Positions 1-9,147 of a stretch of DNA of 64,000 nucleotides are shown here, in pieces. The notes beneath the pieces were generated by a model that was not told the origin of the DNA, did no database searches, and worked only from the letters and a program-made list of their open reading frames with translations. Source of the DNA: Mycobacterium noviomagense. GTDB lineage: Bacteria > Actinomycetota > Actinomycetes > Mycobacteriales > Mycobacteriaceae. Location: contig NZ_AP022583.1 of the NCBI RefSeq assembly GCF_010731635.1, forward strand, positions 3,720,001-3,784,000, written 5' to 3'. Position numbers and translations under genes: made by a program. Each line of letters opens with the position of its first letter. The first letter of the stretch is position 1.

Positions 1-3000
1 CCGAATCTGAGCTGATTGTTGCTTCGCGTCCGCTGACCTGCAGGTAAAGGCGATGACCGCGGTAGCGCAGCGGGAAGCTGAGCTTTCCAAGCTCTTCGGG
101 CCACAGCGGGTTGAGCACAATGCGGTCGGCGCGGAATTCCACACCAGTGAAGCATCGCTGCAATAGGTCGACACTGCCGGCCATGGCCGCCAAGTGGATA
201 CCCTCAAAGACGGTGCCTCCCTGGATGTCTGCAACGTCGGATAGGAGGACCTGCTGAAAATACTTGAGGGCACGGTCACGGTCGCCGCGGGCCAAGACCC
301 ACGAATGCACGATTGCGCTCAGCGTAGACCCGTGTGAAGTCCGAGAGCGGTAGTAGTCGATGGTTTTCGGGATTTGCGCCGGGGTGAATCGGTAGCCGAG
401 CCGGGCGAACAGTTCCCGAAGCTCGTCGGAGGAAAGCAGGTAGAAAAGCATCAGCGCATCGGCTTGCTTGGATGCTTTGTAATGGTTGACGTTGTCGTTC
501 TCGGCCTCCAGGATGCGGTCCAGACGCTGAATGTTGCCGTAGCGCTGGCGATAGGCATGCCAATCCAGTTCCGCGAGCTGCTCATAGCCCTCGAACTGGC
601 TGATCACACCATCATGAAACGGCACGTACATGCGCCGGCTAACGTCGTCCCACACATCGAGTTCCGGACCGTCGACCCCAAGCCTTTCCAGCAGATCGAG
701 CCGATCCCACAATGGCAACAGTTCGAGTGCTTCCATTGCGCGCACGATCACCCAGACCGCCATGACGTTGGTGTAGGCGTTGTTGTCGATGCCGTCATAG
801 ACACGGCCGGGGTAGCCGGAGTGGAACTCGTCCGGACCGATGACCCCACGGATCACATAACGTCCACGCGCACTGTCGAAGCTGGCCAAACTCACCCAGA
901 AGCGAGCGATCTCGGTCAGCATTTCCGCTCCGTAGTCAACAAGGTAGTCGACGTCGCCGGTCACCTGGTAGTACTGCCAAACGTTGTACGCCACGGCGAT
1001 TCCAACGTGGTGGGCGCGTGCGCTGGGGTCGGGATTCCACCTACCCGATCGCGGGTTCAGGTGAAGTTGCTGACTTTCTTCACGCCCGTCGCTGCCGGAT
1101 TGCCAGGGAAACATGGCGCCGACGTAGCCGGCTTCCGCGGCAGCACGGCGTGCCTGTGGCAGCCGCCGATAGCGGTACTGCAACAAGGATCTGGTCACTG
1201 TCGGCAGGTGCATGTTCAGGGCGGGAAAGACGAACAACTCGTCCCAGAAGATGTGGCCGCGGTAGGCCTCGCCGTGCAGTCCTCGCGCGGGTGCTCCGGC
1301 GTCCAACTCGGCGGTGTTCGGGGACAGGGTTTGCAACAGATGCAGCAGGTGTAGGCGCACGATCCGTAGCTCGTCGGGGTTGTGGCCGATGTGGATGTTG
1401 AATCGTTCCCATAGATGTGCCCATGTCAGCGTGTGGCCGTGCAGAAGCTGGTCGAACCGGCCGAGACGGTGCAGGTGGCGCTCAGCGTCATCCGCCGGTT
1501 CAGAGACCGCTGGGTCACGCCCAGTGACGAGGGTGGCGATCTTTTCCAGCGTCACTGATTGCCCGGCTGTCAGGCCGACCGAGATGTTGTGGCCGATGCG
1601 GGCTGCATCCTGCACTAACCGGTAGCCTGCCTGCGCCAGTGTGCCGTCCCTCCATAGCGTTGTGCGCGACGCGATCGCAATTGGGATCCGGGATTCCACC
1701 GTGCACAGGCCTAAAAGCACTGAGTCACTGGATAGCTCCCGTGCCTGCGTCACCGCGAGATGTTTACCGGATAGCTCGCGGTATCGCTCAACCTGACGGT
1801 TCTCGATGTCGCCGTGTAGGGAAGACCGCAACTCGATTGTGCCGGACCAATTTTCGGCTTTCACCGTGGTCTGCAGGCCGGCGACATGGGGTAGATGCAT
1901 CGCCACGAACCTGCGCTGGGTCACCGCGGTGGTGCGGCCGGTAGCGTCGCGGAACCGGAACTCTCGGCTCAGCACCGCACGGCGCAGATCGAGAGTTTGC
2001 AGATAGGACAATAGCTCGGTGGCATCGATGTCGAACCACGGTCCGCCGTCGATACGAAACGTCAACGGCAGCCAGTTAGGCAGATTCACGAGGCTTTCGT
2101 TGGTGATGGTGTTGCCGCCGACCCGGTCGGTGAGCCGGTTGTAGATGCCGGCAGCGTACGTGCCCGGATAGTGAACGCCGGATGCGGTGGACTCTGGTAC
2201 GCAGCCGCGGGTGGCGAAGCACCCGTTGCCCGCTGTGCACAACGCTTCGCGCAGCGGTTCGTCGCGTGGCTCGTAGCCGCCGAAAGTGATCGACCATGGG
2301 TTGTCGGATTGGTCGCGCTGACCTGCTACTTGCCGAGCCAACTGCGCGATGAATTCCCGGACCGCGTCGGGCCCGTCAAGGGCGAACCGCGCAGCCGACG
2401 GGCGGTCGCCCTCCTCGCTGTGCCGCGCGACGATTCCGATCCCGTCATATCGCACCGCGTCGAAGGCATCTTCGTCGGTGAGATCGTCGCCGATGTATAT
2501 CGGCAATGGCGGATCGGTTTCCCCGATCCGATGCAGTATCCACTGCAGCATCTTGCCCTTGTCCCAGGCGATGTTCGGTTGCAGTTCGATGACTTTGCGT
2601 CCGTTAGTTACCCGAAGGCCCCTGCGTTGTCCAATCGTGTAGACGGTGGCAGTCACTTCGCGGACAGCTTGTGGCATGGCCTTTCGGTAGTGCACGGCAA
2701 TGCCGTATTTCTTCTGCTCGACGCGAACACCGTCGAGTGAAGCGAATTGGCCGCGCAATTCGGTCGCCACATCGTCGAGTGCGCCGACCGCGAATGCGGC
2801 GCTCTCGTTGTGGTGGAAGGTGCCATCGGGAGCTTTCAGCTCGAAACCGTGGCTGCCCGCGTACCAGATGTTCGGCAGCCCGACGCGAGGAATTATGTCA
2901 GCCAAGTCGCGTCCGCTGAGTACGGCCACGTTGCAGTGTGCGGCGAGCGCCTTGAGGACGTCAGCTGCGCCTTCGACCAGGGTGGCGGTGTCGGGATCAT

Positions 3001-3601
3001 CGACGATGACTGACAACGTCCCGTCGAAGTCGAGAAGGACTGCCAGCTGGCGGGTGGCAAGCACCGCGGAGATTTGACCGTATGACTGCAACGCATCGGG
3101 AAGCGCCGACATCCGACGTTGCCCGAAGTGCACTGTGATATCAGCGACTTCGGCCACCACGGTGTCGGCACCATTTCGACGCAGCTTGTCGGCGTGCTCG
3201 AGTCGATCTACACCGACCACCAGGGCGAAGCCGCTCTCACGGGCAGCCCTCGTCCCGGCTTCCGAGGCCTCGATGACGACACAGCGATTCGGGCACACAC
3301 CGAGCCGCATAGCGGCTTCCAGCAAGGCGGTCGAGCCCGGACTTCCGGACCTGTCCGGTTGACGACCGCTGTTGCCGTCGGCAAAAATGGGAAACACGTC
3401 GTCGATTCCTGCGGCAGCCAAAGCCTGTTCGACGGTACGACTCGACGCATACACGCTTGCGCGTAGTCCCGAATCGTGTAGCTGGTGCACCAGCGCAACG
3501 GTCGAATTGATCGCTGAATCGGGGTGCCCCATATCCCGCACCACACGGTCGAGGTCGATAATCACCGCGTCGTAGTAGCGCGGGTCAATGGTCACCGTCA
3601 T
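1..3601 (-). CDS. otsB1: Trehalose-6-phosphate phosphatase / GH65 glycosidase fusion (OtsB1-like, Rv2006 family), partial
   Basis: The frame is open for about 1,200 codons from ATG 3601 to the window edge, so the C-terminus is missing. Three parts follow in order. Residues 1-160 are a HAD-like domain with DLDRVV at 16-21. Residues 185-420 are a trehalose-phosphatase domain with the nucleophile motif DFDGTL at 191-196 and GDDLTDEDAF at 371-380. From about 435 to the edge is a glycoside hydrolase family 65 region (AGNGCFATRG, and GPDEFHSG carrying the likely catalytic Glu). The family is known from M. tuberculosis Rv2006 (about 1,327 aa, DosR regulon). Compared with my memory of Rv2006, the first domain lacks roughly 90 residues corresponding to the helical cap, and its DxDG motif has Arg for Gly, so it is probably non-catalytic. 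T6P dephosphorylation is the likely activity; the GH65 substrate is unknown. It starts 24 nt after the acg-like stop, probably in one operon. Confidence 0.9.
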   Translation of the reverse strand, partial: MTVTIDPRYYDAVIIDLDRVVRDMGHPDSAINSTVALVHQLHDSGLRASVYASSRTVEQALAAAGIDDVFPIFADGNSGRQPDRSGSPGSTALLEAAMRLGVCPNRCVVIEASEAGTRAARESGFALVVGVDRLEHADKLRRNGADTVVAEVADITVHFGQRRMSALPDALQSYGQISAVLATRQLAVLLDFDGTLSVIVDDPDTATLVEGAADVLKALAAHCNVAVLSGRDLADIIPRVGLPNIWYAGSHGFELKAPDGTFHHNESAAFAVGALDDVATELRGQFASLDGVRVEQKKYGIAVHYRKAMPQAVREVTATVYTIGQRRGLRVTNGRKVIELQPNIAWDKGKMLQWILHRIGETDPPLPIYIGDDLTDEDAFDAVRYDGIGIVARHSEEGDRPSAARFALDGPDAVREFIAQLARQVAGQRDQSDNPWSITFGGYEPRDEPLREALCTAGNGCFATRGCVPESTASGVHYPGTYAAGIYNRLTDRVGGNTITNESLVNLPNWLPLTFRIDGGPWFDIDATELLSYLQTLDLRRAVLSREFRFRDATGRTTAVTQRRFVAMHLPHVAGLQTTVKAENWSGTIELRSSLHGDIENRQVERYRELSGKHLAVTQARELSSDSVLLGLCTVESRIPIAIASRTTLWRDGTLAQAGYRLVQDAARIGHNISVGLTAGQSVTLEKIATLVTGRDPAVSEPADDAERHLHRLGRFDQLLHGHTLTWAHLWERFNIHIGHNPDELRIVRLHLLHLLQTLSPNTAELDAGAPARGLHGEAYRGHIFWDELFVFPALNMHLPTVTRSLLQYRYRRLPQARRAAAEAGYVGAMFPWQSGSDGREESQQLHLNPRSGRWNPDPSARAHHVGIAVAYNVWQYYQVTGDVDYLVDYGAEMLTEIARFWVSLASFDSARGRYVIRGVIGPDEFHSGYPGRVYDGIDNNAYTNVMAVWVIVRAMEALELLPLWDRLDLLERLGVDGPELDVWDDVSRRMYVPFHDGVISQFEGYEQLAELDWHAYRQRYGNIQRLDRILEAENDNVNHYKASKQADALMLFYLLSSDELRELFARLGYRFTPAQIPKTIDYYRSRTSHGSTLSAIVHSWVLARGDRDRALKYFQQVLLSDVADIQGGTVFEGIHLAAMAGSVDLLQRCFTGVEFRADRIVLNPLWPEELGKLSFPLRYRGHRLYLQVSGREATISSDS

Positions 3602-3625
3602 GACTACCGCCGGGAATTCGCCTGG

Positions 3626-4606
3626 CTAGCGGATTTCAAGCACATCGCCAAGTGGCCGTCGGGGAGTTGGTGCGGGCAGATCTTCCATGGGTGGCGCTAT
3701 ACCAACGCGGATCAGCACTTGCGGTTCCCCGCGTTCACCGATCAGTCCGCGGACGATATCGCGGCTTTCGTCCAACTCGATCAGGTGGGTTAGCGTGCAG
3801 GTCGCCATGCCGGCCATGGTGCATTCCAGCAGCACGGTGGACAGGGCTTCCCCGCAACGCAAGGTGTCAGCTCGGGTGTCCTCAGCGGTGGACAACACCA
3901 GGATCTTGGACCAATCCACCGCTACTTCCGGCCGACGATCGCTGTAGCCGCGTGCGGGGAAGTCTCGCGACACGTCGACCCGCTGCCTTTCTGAAGTGGA
4001 TGCCAGCGTCTCGGGAGGTACGCCTTCCGAAAGTGCAAACGGCGATGTCCACCATTGGATCTCGGCGTGGTATGACGCGTCGTCGCGGCGCAGCGCCTCG
4101 GTCAGCTGCGATGCGGCGGCCAGTTCCGGTCGCACCTCGTCAGAGAGAACATCGAGCATCGCAACGTTATCGTCGATGCTGCTGCGCAGTACCGGCTCGA
4201 AGGACGTCCAATAGGTAGGTCGGCCAAACGGCAGCCGGTCGGTTCGACGTTTTAGGATTGCCTCCGCGCGCTGGTACTGGGCATCAGTCACGAAATCAAG
4301 TGACTGGAATTCGACCGAAGCCAAATGGTTTGGATCGTCGGGATTGGGGAACCGATCGATACTGGACTGCCAACCCGCTGCGATCATCGCAATTCGAAGG
4401 TGATCAAGTACTGCCCCGCAACTGATGATCGCTTCTCGTCCGGAACGGTCGGCGCTGCGTACCCAACGCCGCCGGTCGACGAACAGATGCAACACTGCGC
4501 CCTCGGAAACCCACCGCCAGGGCTGACTGTTGTGTATCGACGGCGCACGGCACGCCAGAAGTACCGCGCTCTTGACCACCTCGATATCCATCATTGTTCG
4601 GCGCAT
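3626..4606 (-). CDS. acg: Acg-family flavoprotein (nitroreductase-like, Rv2032/Rv3131 family)
   Basis: This 326-residue protein carries the family hallmark ACRAPSIHNSQPWRW at residues 18-32 and a C-terminal nitroreductase-type segment (CTLTHLIELDESRDIVR, then RVGIAPP). Family knowledge: Acg proteins have two pseudo-symmetric nitroreductase domains, bind FMN under a lid and lack classical nitroreductase activity. They belong to the DosR hypoxia regulon, and a flavin storage role has been proposed. ATG 4606 follows GGGGAG at close spacing; the ATG pair at 4594/4591 is an alternative start. It is the first gene of a leftward pair with the trehalose-phosphatase fusion and is divergent from the Rv2004c-like gene. 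The two DosR-like palindromes in the shared spacer probably drive both directions. Confidence 0.88.
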   Translation of the reverse strand: MRRTMMDIEVVKSAVLLACRAPSIHNSQPWRWVSEGAVLHLFVDRRRWVRSADRSGREAIISCGAVLDHLRIAMIAAGWQSSIDRFPNPDDPNHLASVEFQSLDFVTDAQYQRAEAILKRRTDRLPFGRPTYWTSFEPVLRSSIDDNVAMLDVLSDEVRPELAAASQLTEALRRDDASYHAEIQWWTSPFALSEGVPPETLASTSERQRVDVSRDFPARGYSDRRPEVAVDWSKILVLSTAEDTRADTLRCGEALSTVLLECTMAGMATCTLTHLIELDESRDIVRGLIGERGEPQVLIRVGIAPPMEDLPAPTPRRPLGDVLEIR

Positions 4607-4664
4607 ATCACTCCCCGGGTGTCGGCCCTGAGATTGACCCTAGCGACGACAGAGTGTGCCGCTA

Positions 4665-4678
4665 GAGCCATTGGTCCC
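4665..4678. promoter_or_regulatory. DosR-like box 1
   Basis: GAGCCATTGGTCCC matches the DosR core GGGACTWWAGTCCC at 10 of 14 positions. It lies 58 bp upstream of the acg-like ATG in the divergent spacer. The match was made by eye and no score was computed. Confidence 0.5.
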
Positions 4679-4711
4679 ACCGAAGACTGTCTTTGGTACG
4701 GGTCGTGGTGT

Positions 4712-4725
4712 AGGACCTTCGGCTC
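4712..4725. promoter_or_regulatory. DosR-like box 2
   Basis: AGGACCTTCGGCTC matches the DosR core at 9 of 14 positions. It ends 20 bp before GTG 4746. This position supports starting the Rv2004c-like gene at 4746, because an in-frame ATG at 4656 would place both boxes inside the coding region. Confidence 0.5.
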
Positions 4726-4745
4726 TGACAGGAGTGACTTTCACC

Positions 4746-6305
4746 GTGGCGACTGTGGCCATCCGCCGCTACACCGAGTGCGCTTCACCGGCGCAAAATT
4801 ATCGCGTGCAGAAACCGTCGGCGATTGCCGGTCAGACCACGGGATTGTCGGAGGCGCTAGGCCGATACGCCGAGGTCCGTGAAACCCACACGGGTGTCGT
4901 TGTGCTCGTCGGCGACAAGGCCTTCAAGGCGAAGAAACCGATTGCTACCGAATTCTTGGATTTCACGACCACCGCCAGGCGAAAACGAGCCTGCAGACGA
5001 GAAGTCAAACTCAACCGACGGCTGGCACCAGACAGTTACCTCGGAGTCGCGTACTTGAGCGACCCCACCGGCGGGCCAGCCGAACCGCTTGTCGTGATGC
5101 GCCGCTACCCCGACTCATGCCGGCTGTCCACGCTAATCAAACACGGCACAACGGCGCAAAACCAACTAAATCGAATCGCGGAAGTGTTGGCACAGTTTCA
5201 CGGTAGAACTCACCGGAGAAGGGCCATGTACTCGCAGGCCAAGCTCGACGCCATAAGCGCGCGTTGGCAACAAAACCTTGCCGAACTTGATCCTTACAAG
5301 GGGATCGCCGCACCCGCCGGACTGATCGCTGAAGTCAAAAAGCTAGCTCGGAAATACGTCGCCGGCCGGGCAACTCTGTTCACGGAGCGCATCCTCGACC
5401 AACGGATCGTCGACGGGCACGGCGACCTCCTGGCCGATGACATCTTCTGCATGCCCGGGGGCCCGGTGCTGCTGGATTGCCTGGAGTTCGACGACAAGCT
5501 GCGCTACATCGACCGGATTGACGATGCGGCGTTTTTGGCGATGGATTTAGAGTTCCTCGGGCGGAAAGACCTCGCCGACCACTTCCTTGATACGTATAGT
5601 CACATAGCCGACGACGACGCCCCAGCCTCGCTCAAGCACTTCTACATCGCTTACCGCGCGGTGGTGCGAGCCAAGGTCGACTGTGTGCGTTTCGCGCAGG
5701 GAAGCCCCGATGCGTCAGTTGACGCATCGCATCACCTATCGCTTGCGGCCGAGCACCTGTCGGCGGGCGCCGTTCGGCTCGTTCTGGTCGGCGGCGCGCC
5801 GGGCACCGGCAAGACCACTCTGGCCCATTCGCTCGCTGACCGCGTTGGGGCAGAGGTCATCTCGACGGATGACGTGCGACGCGAGATGCAACGACATGGG
5901 ACGATCCAGGGCGAGGTCGGCATCCTAGACGCCGGCCTGTATCAGCCCGGCCAGGTCACTGCGGTGTACGAGGAGATCATTCGTCGCGCACACTCGTTGC
6001 TGAGTAGCGGCCGGTCGGTCATCCTCGACGGCAGTTGGCGAGATCCTCGCCACCGTCGGCTGGCCCACGCACTCGCCGACCAGACGGCATCAACACTGCT
6101 CGAAATCGTCTGCTGGACATCGCTTGACACCGCCATCAAGCGAGTCCAGCGCAGGGAGCCAGGTACCTCAGACGCTACCCCGAAGATCGCCCGAGACCTC
6201 GCCGTCCGCGACGGCGCTTGGGCCACCGCTCACCCCATCGACACCAGCCAAGCGCTAGAGGACTGCACCGACCAGGCTGCAAAGCTCTGGCTCAGCGCGC
6301 GTTGA
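4746..6305 (+). CDS. Rv2004c-like protein: APH-like domain fused to P-loop kinase domain
   Basis: The 519-residue product begins at GTG 4746, preceded by AGGAG and a DosR-like box. The N-terminal half looks like an aminoglycoside-phosphotransferase fold: THTGVVVLVGDKAFKAKKP near the start, then DGHGDLLADDIF and LLDCLEFDD as the likely catalytic and Mg regions. The C-terminal half is an AAA_33-type kinase with the Walker A motif GGAPGTGKTT and downstream STDDVRREM. It matches M. tuberculosis Rv2004c, a DosR-regulon protein whose substrate is not known. As in M. tuberculosis, it sits beside acg, otsB1 and USP genes. An in-frame ATG at 4656 would add 30 residues but would swallow the regulatory spacer. 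Confidence 0.85.
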   Translation: MATVAIRRYTECASPAQNYRVQKPSAIAGQTTGLSEALGRYAEVRETHTGVVVLVGDKAFKAKKPIATEFLDFTTTARRKRACRREVKLNRRLAPDSYLGVAYLSDPTGGPAEPLVVMRRYPDSCRLSTLIKHGTTAQNQLNRIAEVLAQFHGRTHRRRAMYSQAKLDAISARWQQNLAELDPYKGIAAPAGLIAEVKKLARKYVAGRATLFTERILDQRIVDGHGDLLADDIFCMPGGPVLLDCLEFDDKLRYIDRIDDAAFLAMDLEFLGRKDLADHFLDTYSHIADDDAPASLKHFYIAYRAVVRAKVDCVRFAQGSPDASVDASHHLSLAAEHLSAGAVRLVLVGGAPGTGKTTLAHSLADRVGAEVISTDDVRREMQRHGTIQGEVGILDAGLYQPGQVTAVYEEIIRRAHSLLSSGRSVILDGSWRDPRHRRLAHALADQTASTLLEIVCWTSLDTAIKRVQRREPGTSDATPKIARDLAVRDGAWATAHPIDTSQALEDCTDQAAKLWLSAR

Positions 6306-6336
6306 GCGTTGCTTCCCGGCAGAAGAAGCTCACCCG

Positions 6337-6480
6337 TCAGCTGCGAACTACCAGTACCGAACACCCGATGGGGTGAGCAGCGATTGGCTGGTGGGCCGAC
6401 AAACTGAGCGAGTTCGCTTGCCTCGCCGCCCACAACGGCAGATGACGCCCGGAGTATGGTGCGAATGGGCGGGTAGAGGT
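6337..6480 (-). pseudogene. Remnant of a universal stress protein C-terminus
   Basis: On the minus strand about 45 codons resemble a USP C-terminus: AVVGGEASELAQFVGPP in one frame, then IGCSVLVVRS and a stop at 6337-6339 in another. The same ending, ELARIVGPPNRS...IGCSVLVVRR, occurs in the frameshifted USP copy ending at 8091, so the two are paralogous. No start or N-terminal USP domain is visible upstream. The 6306-6892 stretch otherwise shows no gene I can support. A short frame ending near 6683 (GRTRIFMEGYVTDG) may be another remnant, but I cannot place it. Confidence 0.6.
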
Positions 6481-6892
6481 TCCGGCTCGGTGGGGTGATG
6501 CTACGCGGTGGCGCCGGCAGTTTCGGTGGTTCCCGTATCAGGGTGCGGGGCGTGGCTCCGGTGAGAACTTGCCTTCCCAAACGAGTCCGCAGACGCGGAG
6601 AATCACTTGCACGTCGGTGGGATGCAGCTGGGCCGCACCAGGATCTTCATGGAGGGCTATGTCACCGACGGGACCCGTCTCTGAACCGTTCAGGCCTGGC
6701 ATCGACGGAGGGCGGCGCGTGTACGGCAGCTCCGCGGATTAGGTGATCCGCCGTTTACCAGATGCCACCGGTCACATTTGGTGGCCGAGAAGTGTCGATA
6801 GTCGTGAGGGTGTGGCAGCGGAACGGGCTGTCCTCGGCGATGCCGCACCCGCAGCTCGGCAGCGCACCGTCACCGAAATGGAGGCTCAGCCG

Positions 6893-7516
6893 ATGGGCAC
6901 TTTCGTATCACATCGTCATGCAAGATCTTATCTGCGATCGGCGGACTGTCGGGTTGCTCTGACGGCCTGGCTGCTGTCTATCGCCCGGCTCGGCTATGCT
7001 CAGTGGCTGTTTGGCCATATCTACGAAGCTGTCGTGAAGATGCCAGAACGGCTCGCCCTCGAAACCGTTAAGGCAGATGCTCGCCTCAACGGCGGCACGA
7101 CATCCGTTCTCGGTCCCGGCAGTCCAGTCCGCTACTACACTCCTGTTGCACCAGCCATACTGGCAAGCACGTCTGTCGCGGTGGCCACTTGCTGGGCGTT
7201 GCAAAGCGCCAGGCGATGGCTGATCGTCACAGCCGGCTGCTTGCTCTCGGGGCTGGCTCTTACCGCCTTCCTCGTCCGAGCGGTCAACCTGAAGGTGATG
7301 TTCGTTGCTAAGGCGCCACCACCGGCCGAGCGAGACGCCCGCATCCGAGTCTGGTATCGCCTCAACATTGTGCGGATCGCTGCCGTCGGCGCAGCTTTGT
7401 TCGCCGCTGATCGTGCGAGTCAGGAAATCGCAAAATATCTTGGGGTACAGGTGATCACCGCTAATGAAAAGTCGCAGAGCTTCAGGGAAATCACCAGTTC
7501 GAGCTGTGCAACTTAA
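6893..7516 (+). CDS. DUF1772-like membrane protein
   Basis: The 207-residue protein has about four hydrophobic segments: residues 20-40, 90-105, 115-135 and 165-180. Charged Arg/Asp-rich stretches separate them. Layout and length resemble DUF1772/anthrone-oxygenase-like membrane proteins, but the assignment is by appearance only. ATG 6893 was chosen because GGAGG at 6880-6884 gives good spacing. In-frame upstream starts (6743, 6878) would add a polar, poorly supported extension. Its C-terminus overlaps an upstream extension of the next frame. Neighbours are stress-protein genes and remnants, which suggests an accessory envelope role. Confidence 0.6.
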   Translation: MGTFVSHRHARSYLRSADCRVALTAWLLSIARLGYAQWLFGHIYEAVVKMPERLALETVKADARLNGGTTSVLGPGSPVRYYTPVAPAILASTSVAVATCWALQSARRWLIVTAGCLLSGLALTAFLVRAVNLKVMFVAKAPPPAERDARIRVWYRLNIVRIAAVGAALFAADRASQEIAKYLGVQVITANEKSQSFREITSSSCAT

Positions 7517-7598
7517 CGGGGCGAGGCCCCCCACTGTTCGGTTACCGTCTGTTTGGGAAGATGGAGGTAGGACAATTAGCAGCTCAGAGCAGTCCCAA

Positions 7599-8051
7599 AT
7601 GCGCACGCGCATGTTCGCCCGAACGCTGGGCCCCTTCTTCGCGATCGTTCCCACGACTGTCGCGGTCCGCAGCTCGTATATGCAGACACTGTTTACCGAG
7701 TTCAAGGCCAACCCCATGTGGCCGTGGCTATATGGGGCCATTCTTCTGATGTTTGGCCTCGTCATTATTGCGTCTCACCAGTACTGGCGCACCCCCGCAG
7801 CGGTCATCGTGTCGGTGGTGGGCTGGATTATGGCGGCGCGTGGGGTGATTCTGCTGGCCGTTCCCCAGGCCTACAACGCAGCAGGCAACGCCGTCTATAG
7901 TTCGGGTGCGACTGCGGGGATTTGGGTGGTGGGCATCGGCTTGGGTCTGGCCGGGTTGTACCTGACTTACGTCGGCTGGAAGCCCGCGCCACCTGCGCCC
8001 GAAGCCAGGATCAGCGCAACCGACGATCGCTGGCAGGCCACGGGTGAATAA
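7599..8051 (+). CDS. Small integral membrane protein, unrecognised
   Basis: About 150 residues from ATG 7599 (MRTRMFARTLGPFF). Four hydrophobic stretches are visible: near residues 8-20, 46-62 (WLYGAILLMFGLVIIA), 68-88 and 107-125. A short charged tail follows. ATG 7611 is an alternative start. It lies 83 bp after the DUF1772-like gene on the same strand and ends 40 bp before the stop of a frameshifted USP gene on the other strand. I see no motif that gives a function. Confidence 0.6.
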   Translation: MRTRMFARTLGPFFAIVPTTVAVRSSYMQTLFTEFKANPMWPWLYGAILLMFGLVIIASHQYWRTPAAVIVSVVGWIMAARGVILLAVPQAYNAAGNAVYSSGATAGIWVVGIGLGLAGLYLTYVGWKPAPPAPEARISATDDRWQATGE

Positions 8052-8090
8052 ACGCGTCCACGCAGTGCTTCCTTCTCCCGCAGAGGACGC

Positions 8091-8906
8091 TTACCATCGC
8101 CTCCGGACTACCAGTACTGAACACCCGATAGCGCCGAGCAACGAGCGGTTGGGCGGGCCGACAATCCGGGCGAGCTCGCTTGACTCAGCGCTGCCTACAA
8201 CGGCCAGCTGAACTGGTTCCTCAACACCGGCTAAGAACTTGGCAGCGCCCGCTCGTGCGGCGGCAGGTCGGACATGCATCTCAGGGTAACGATTCACCCA
8301 GGCGCCGAGACGGCGATACATTTGCCGGTACGGTGTTTCTCCCAAGCCCCAGCGCCACTCCCAATGCCAATATGGGGGCATTGCGCAGGTGCGCTTCTCG
8401 AAAGCCGTGCTCGTCGTTGTCGGATGAATCTCCGACGACAACTGCAATCCAACCGTCATCTAACACTGCCGCGTGTTGGCCGGTGCGGATCACCGCTACG
8501 GGGCAGCAGGCTTTTTGGGACAGCGCAGCAGCTGTCGATCCAAGGACGTCTCGGCGAGATGTCCGATTCCAACGGACCCGACGCAAATCATTTCTGCATC
8601 ATGCGTTTCGTCGATTAGGGCTTTGTCGGGCGAACCAGGGACAACAGCTGTTTCTATGGTGATGGATCTTCCCCGGTCACGAACAGCGGCGGCCGCGGCG
8701 CGCAGCGCAGTCTCGGCGTATTCCAAGTCAATATCAACGATTTCGGTGCATGAGGCCGCATGACCGTTGTGACCGGCAGCCCAGCAGATGCAATGGAACC
8801 CCGCGGTCGTGGCCTCGACGACGGCCCATTTGGCCGTATTGATCGCCGCGATTGAACCGCCGATCCCGACCACAATCGACGGTGTTACCAGTGGTGCTTG
8901 GCCCAT
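8091..8906 (-). pseudogene. Universal stress protein (tandem USP), two frameshifts
   Basis: The gene starts well: AGGAGG lies 6 bp before ATG 8906 (MGQAPLVTPSIVVGIGGS). The N-terminal USP domain then breaks near 8542. There GHLAETSL must change frame to continue as GSTAAALSQKACCPVAVIRT, consistent with one lost G in TTGGATCG. A second shift near 8340 is needed to go from NAPILALGVALG to GETPYRQMYRRLGAWVNRYPEMH and on to the normal ending IGCSVLVVRRRW. Joined, the pieces give about 270 residues, a tandem USP of the Rv2005c/Rv2623 type. The ATP-site residue in VVGIDGS is also changed (VVGIGGS). Sequencing error could explain one shift but is less likely for two plus a changed motif. Confidence 0.8.
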
Positions 8907-8983
8907 AGCACCTCCTTGATTAGAGACCGAGGACGATCGGTCGTTCACTTCAGAAGGTAGTGGGATGCTTCGGACGTTCCGTA

Positions 8984-8997
8984 GGGCCGTTCGGCCT
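8984..8997. promoter_or_regulatory. DosR-like box 3
   Basis: GGGCCGTTCGGCCT matches the DosR core at 9 of 14 positions and is itself a near palindrome. It sits 78 bp upstream of the frameshifted USP start at 8906 in the spacer shared with the intact USP gene at 9148. Confidence 0.4.
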
Positions 8998-9078
8998 CGA
9001 TTCGCTGTGTGATGGGCTCCCGTCATCAATCAGCGCCAGAGAAGTTGGCGCGGCAAGGGCCCTACGACCGCAGGATTG

Positions 9079-9092
9079 AGGACTAATGCCTC
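9079..9092. promoter_or_regulatory. DosR-like box 4
   Basis: AGGACTAATGCCTC matches the DosR core at 10 of 14 positions. It lies 55 bp upstream of ATG 9148 of the intact tandem USP gene, a usual distance for DosR activation. Confidence 0.5.
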
Positions 9093-9147
9093 ACGACTGG
9101 CAACTCGTCCCCGGCCTAGCCTTCAGTTGTTGACGGAAGGAAGCGAA

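Noticed and set aside
374..1354. 326-codon plus-strand frame in the first kilobase
   Set aside because: It is antisense to the GH65 domain of the trehalose-phosphatase fusion, whose motifs are clear on the minus strand.
6601..6690. GGGACCCGTC in the spacer as a DosR box
   Set aside because: The symmetry centre and spacing do not fit the 14-base core, and no gene start is suitably placed.
8496..9029. 177-residue minus-strand ORF as a complete short USP gene
   Set aside because: Its C-terminus (DRQLLRCPKKPAAP) is out of frame with clear continuing USP homology, so it is the 5' part of a frameshifted gene and not an independent protein.
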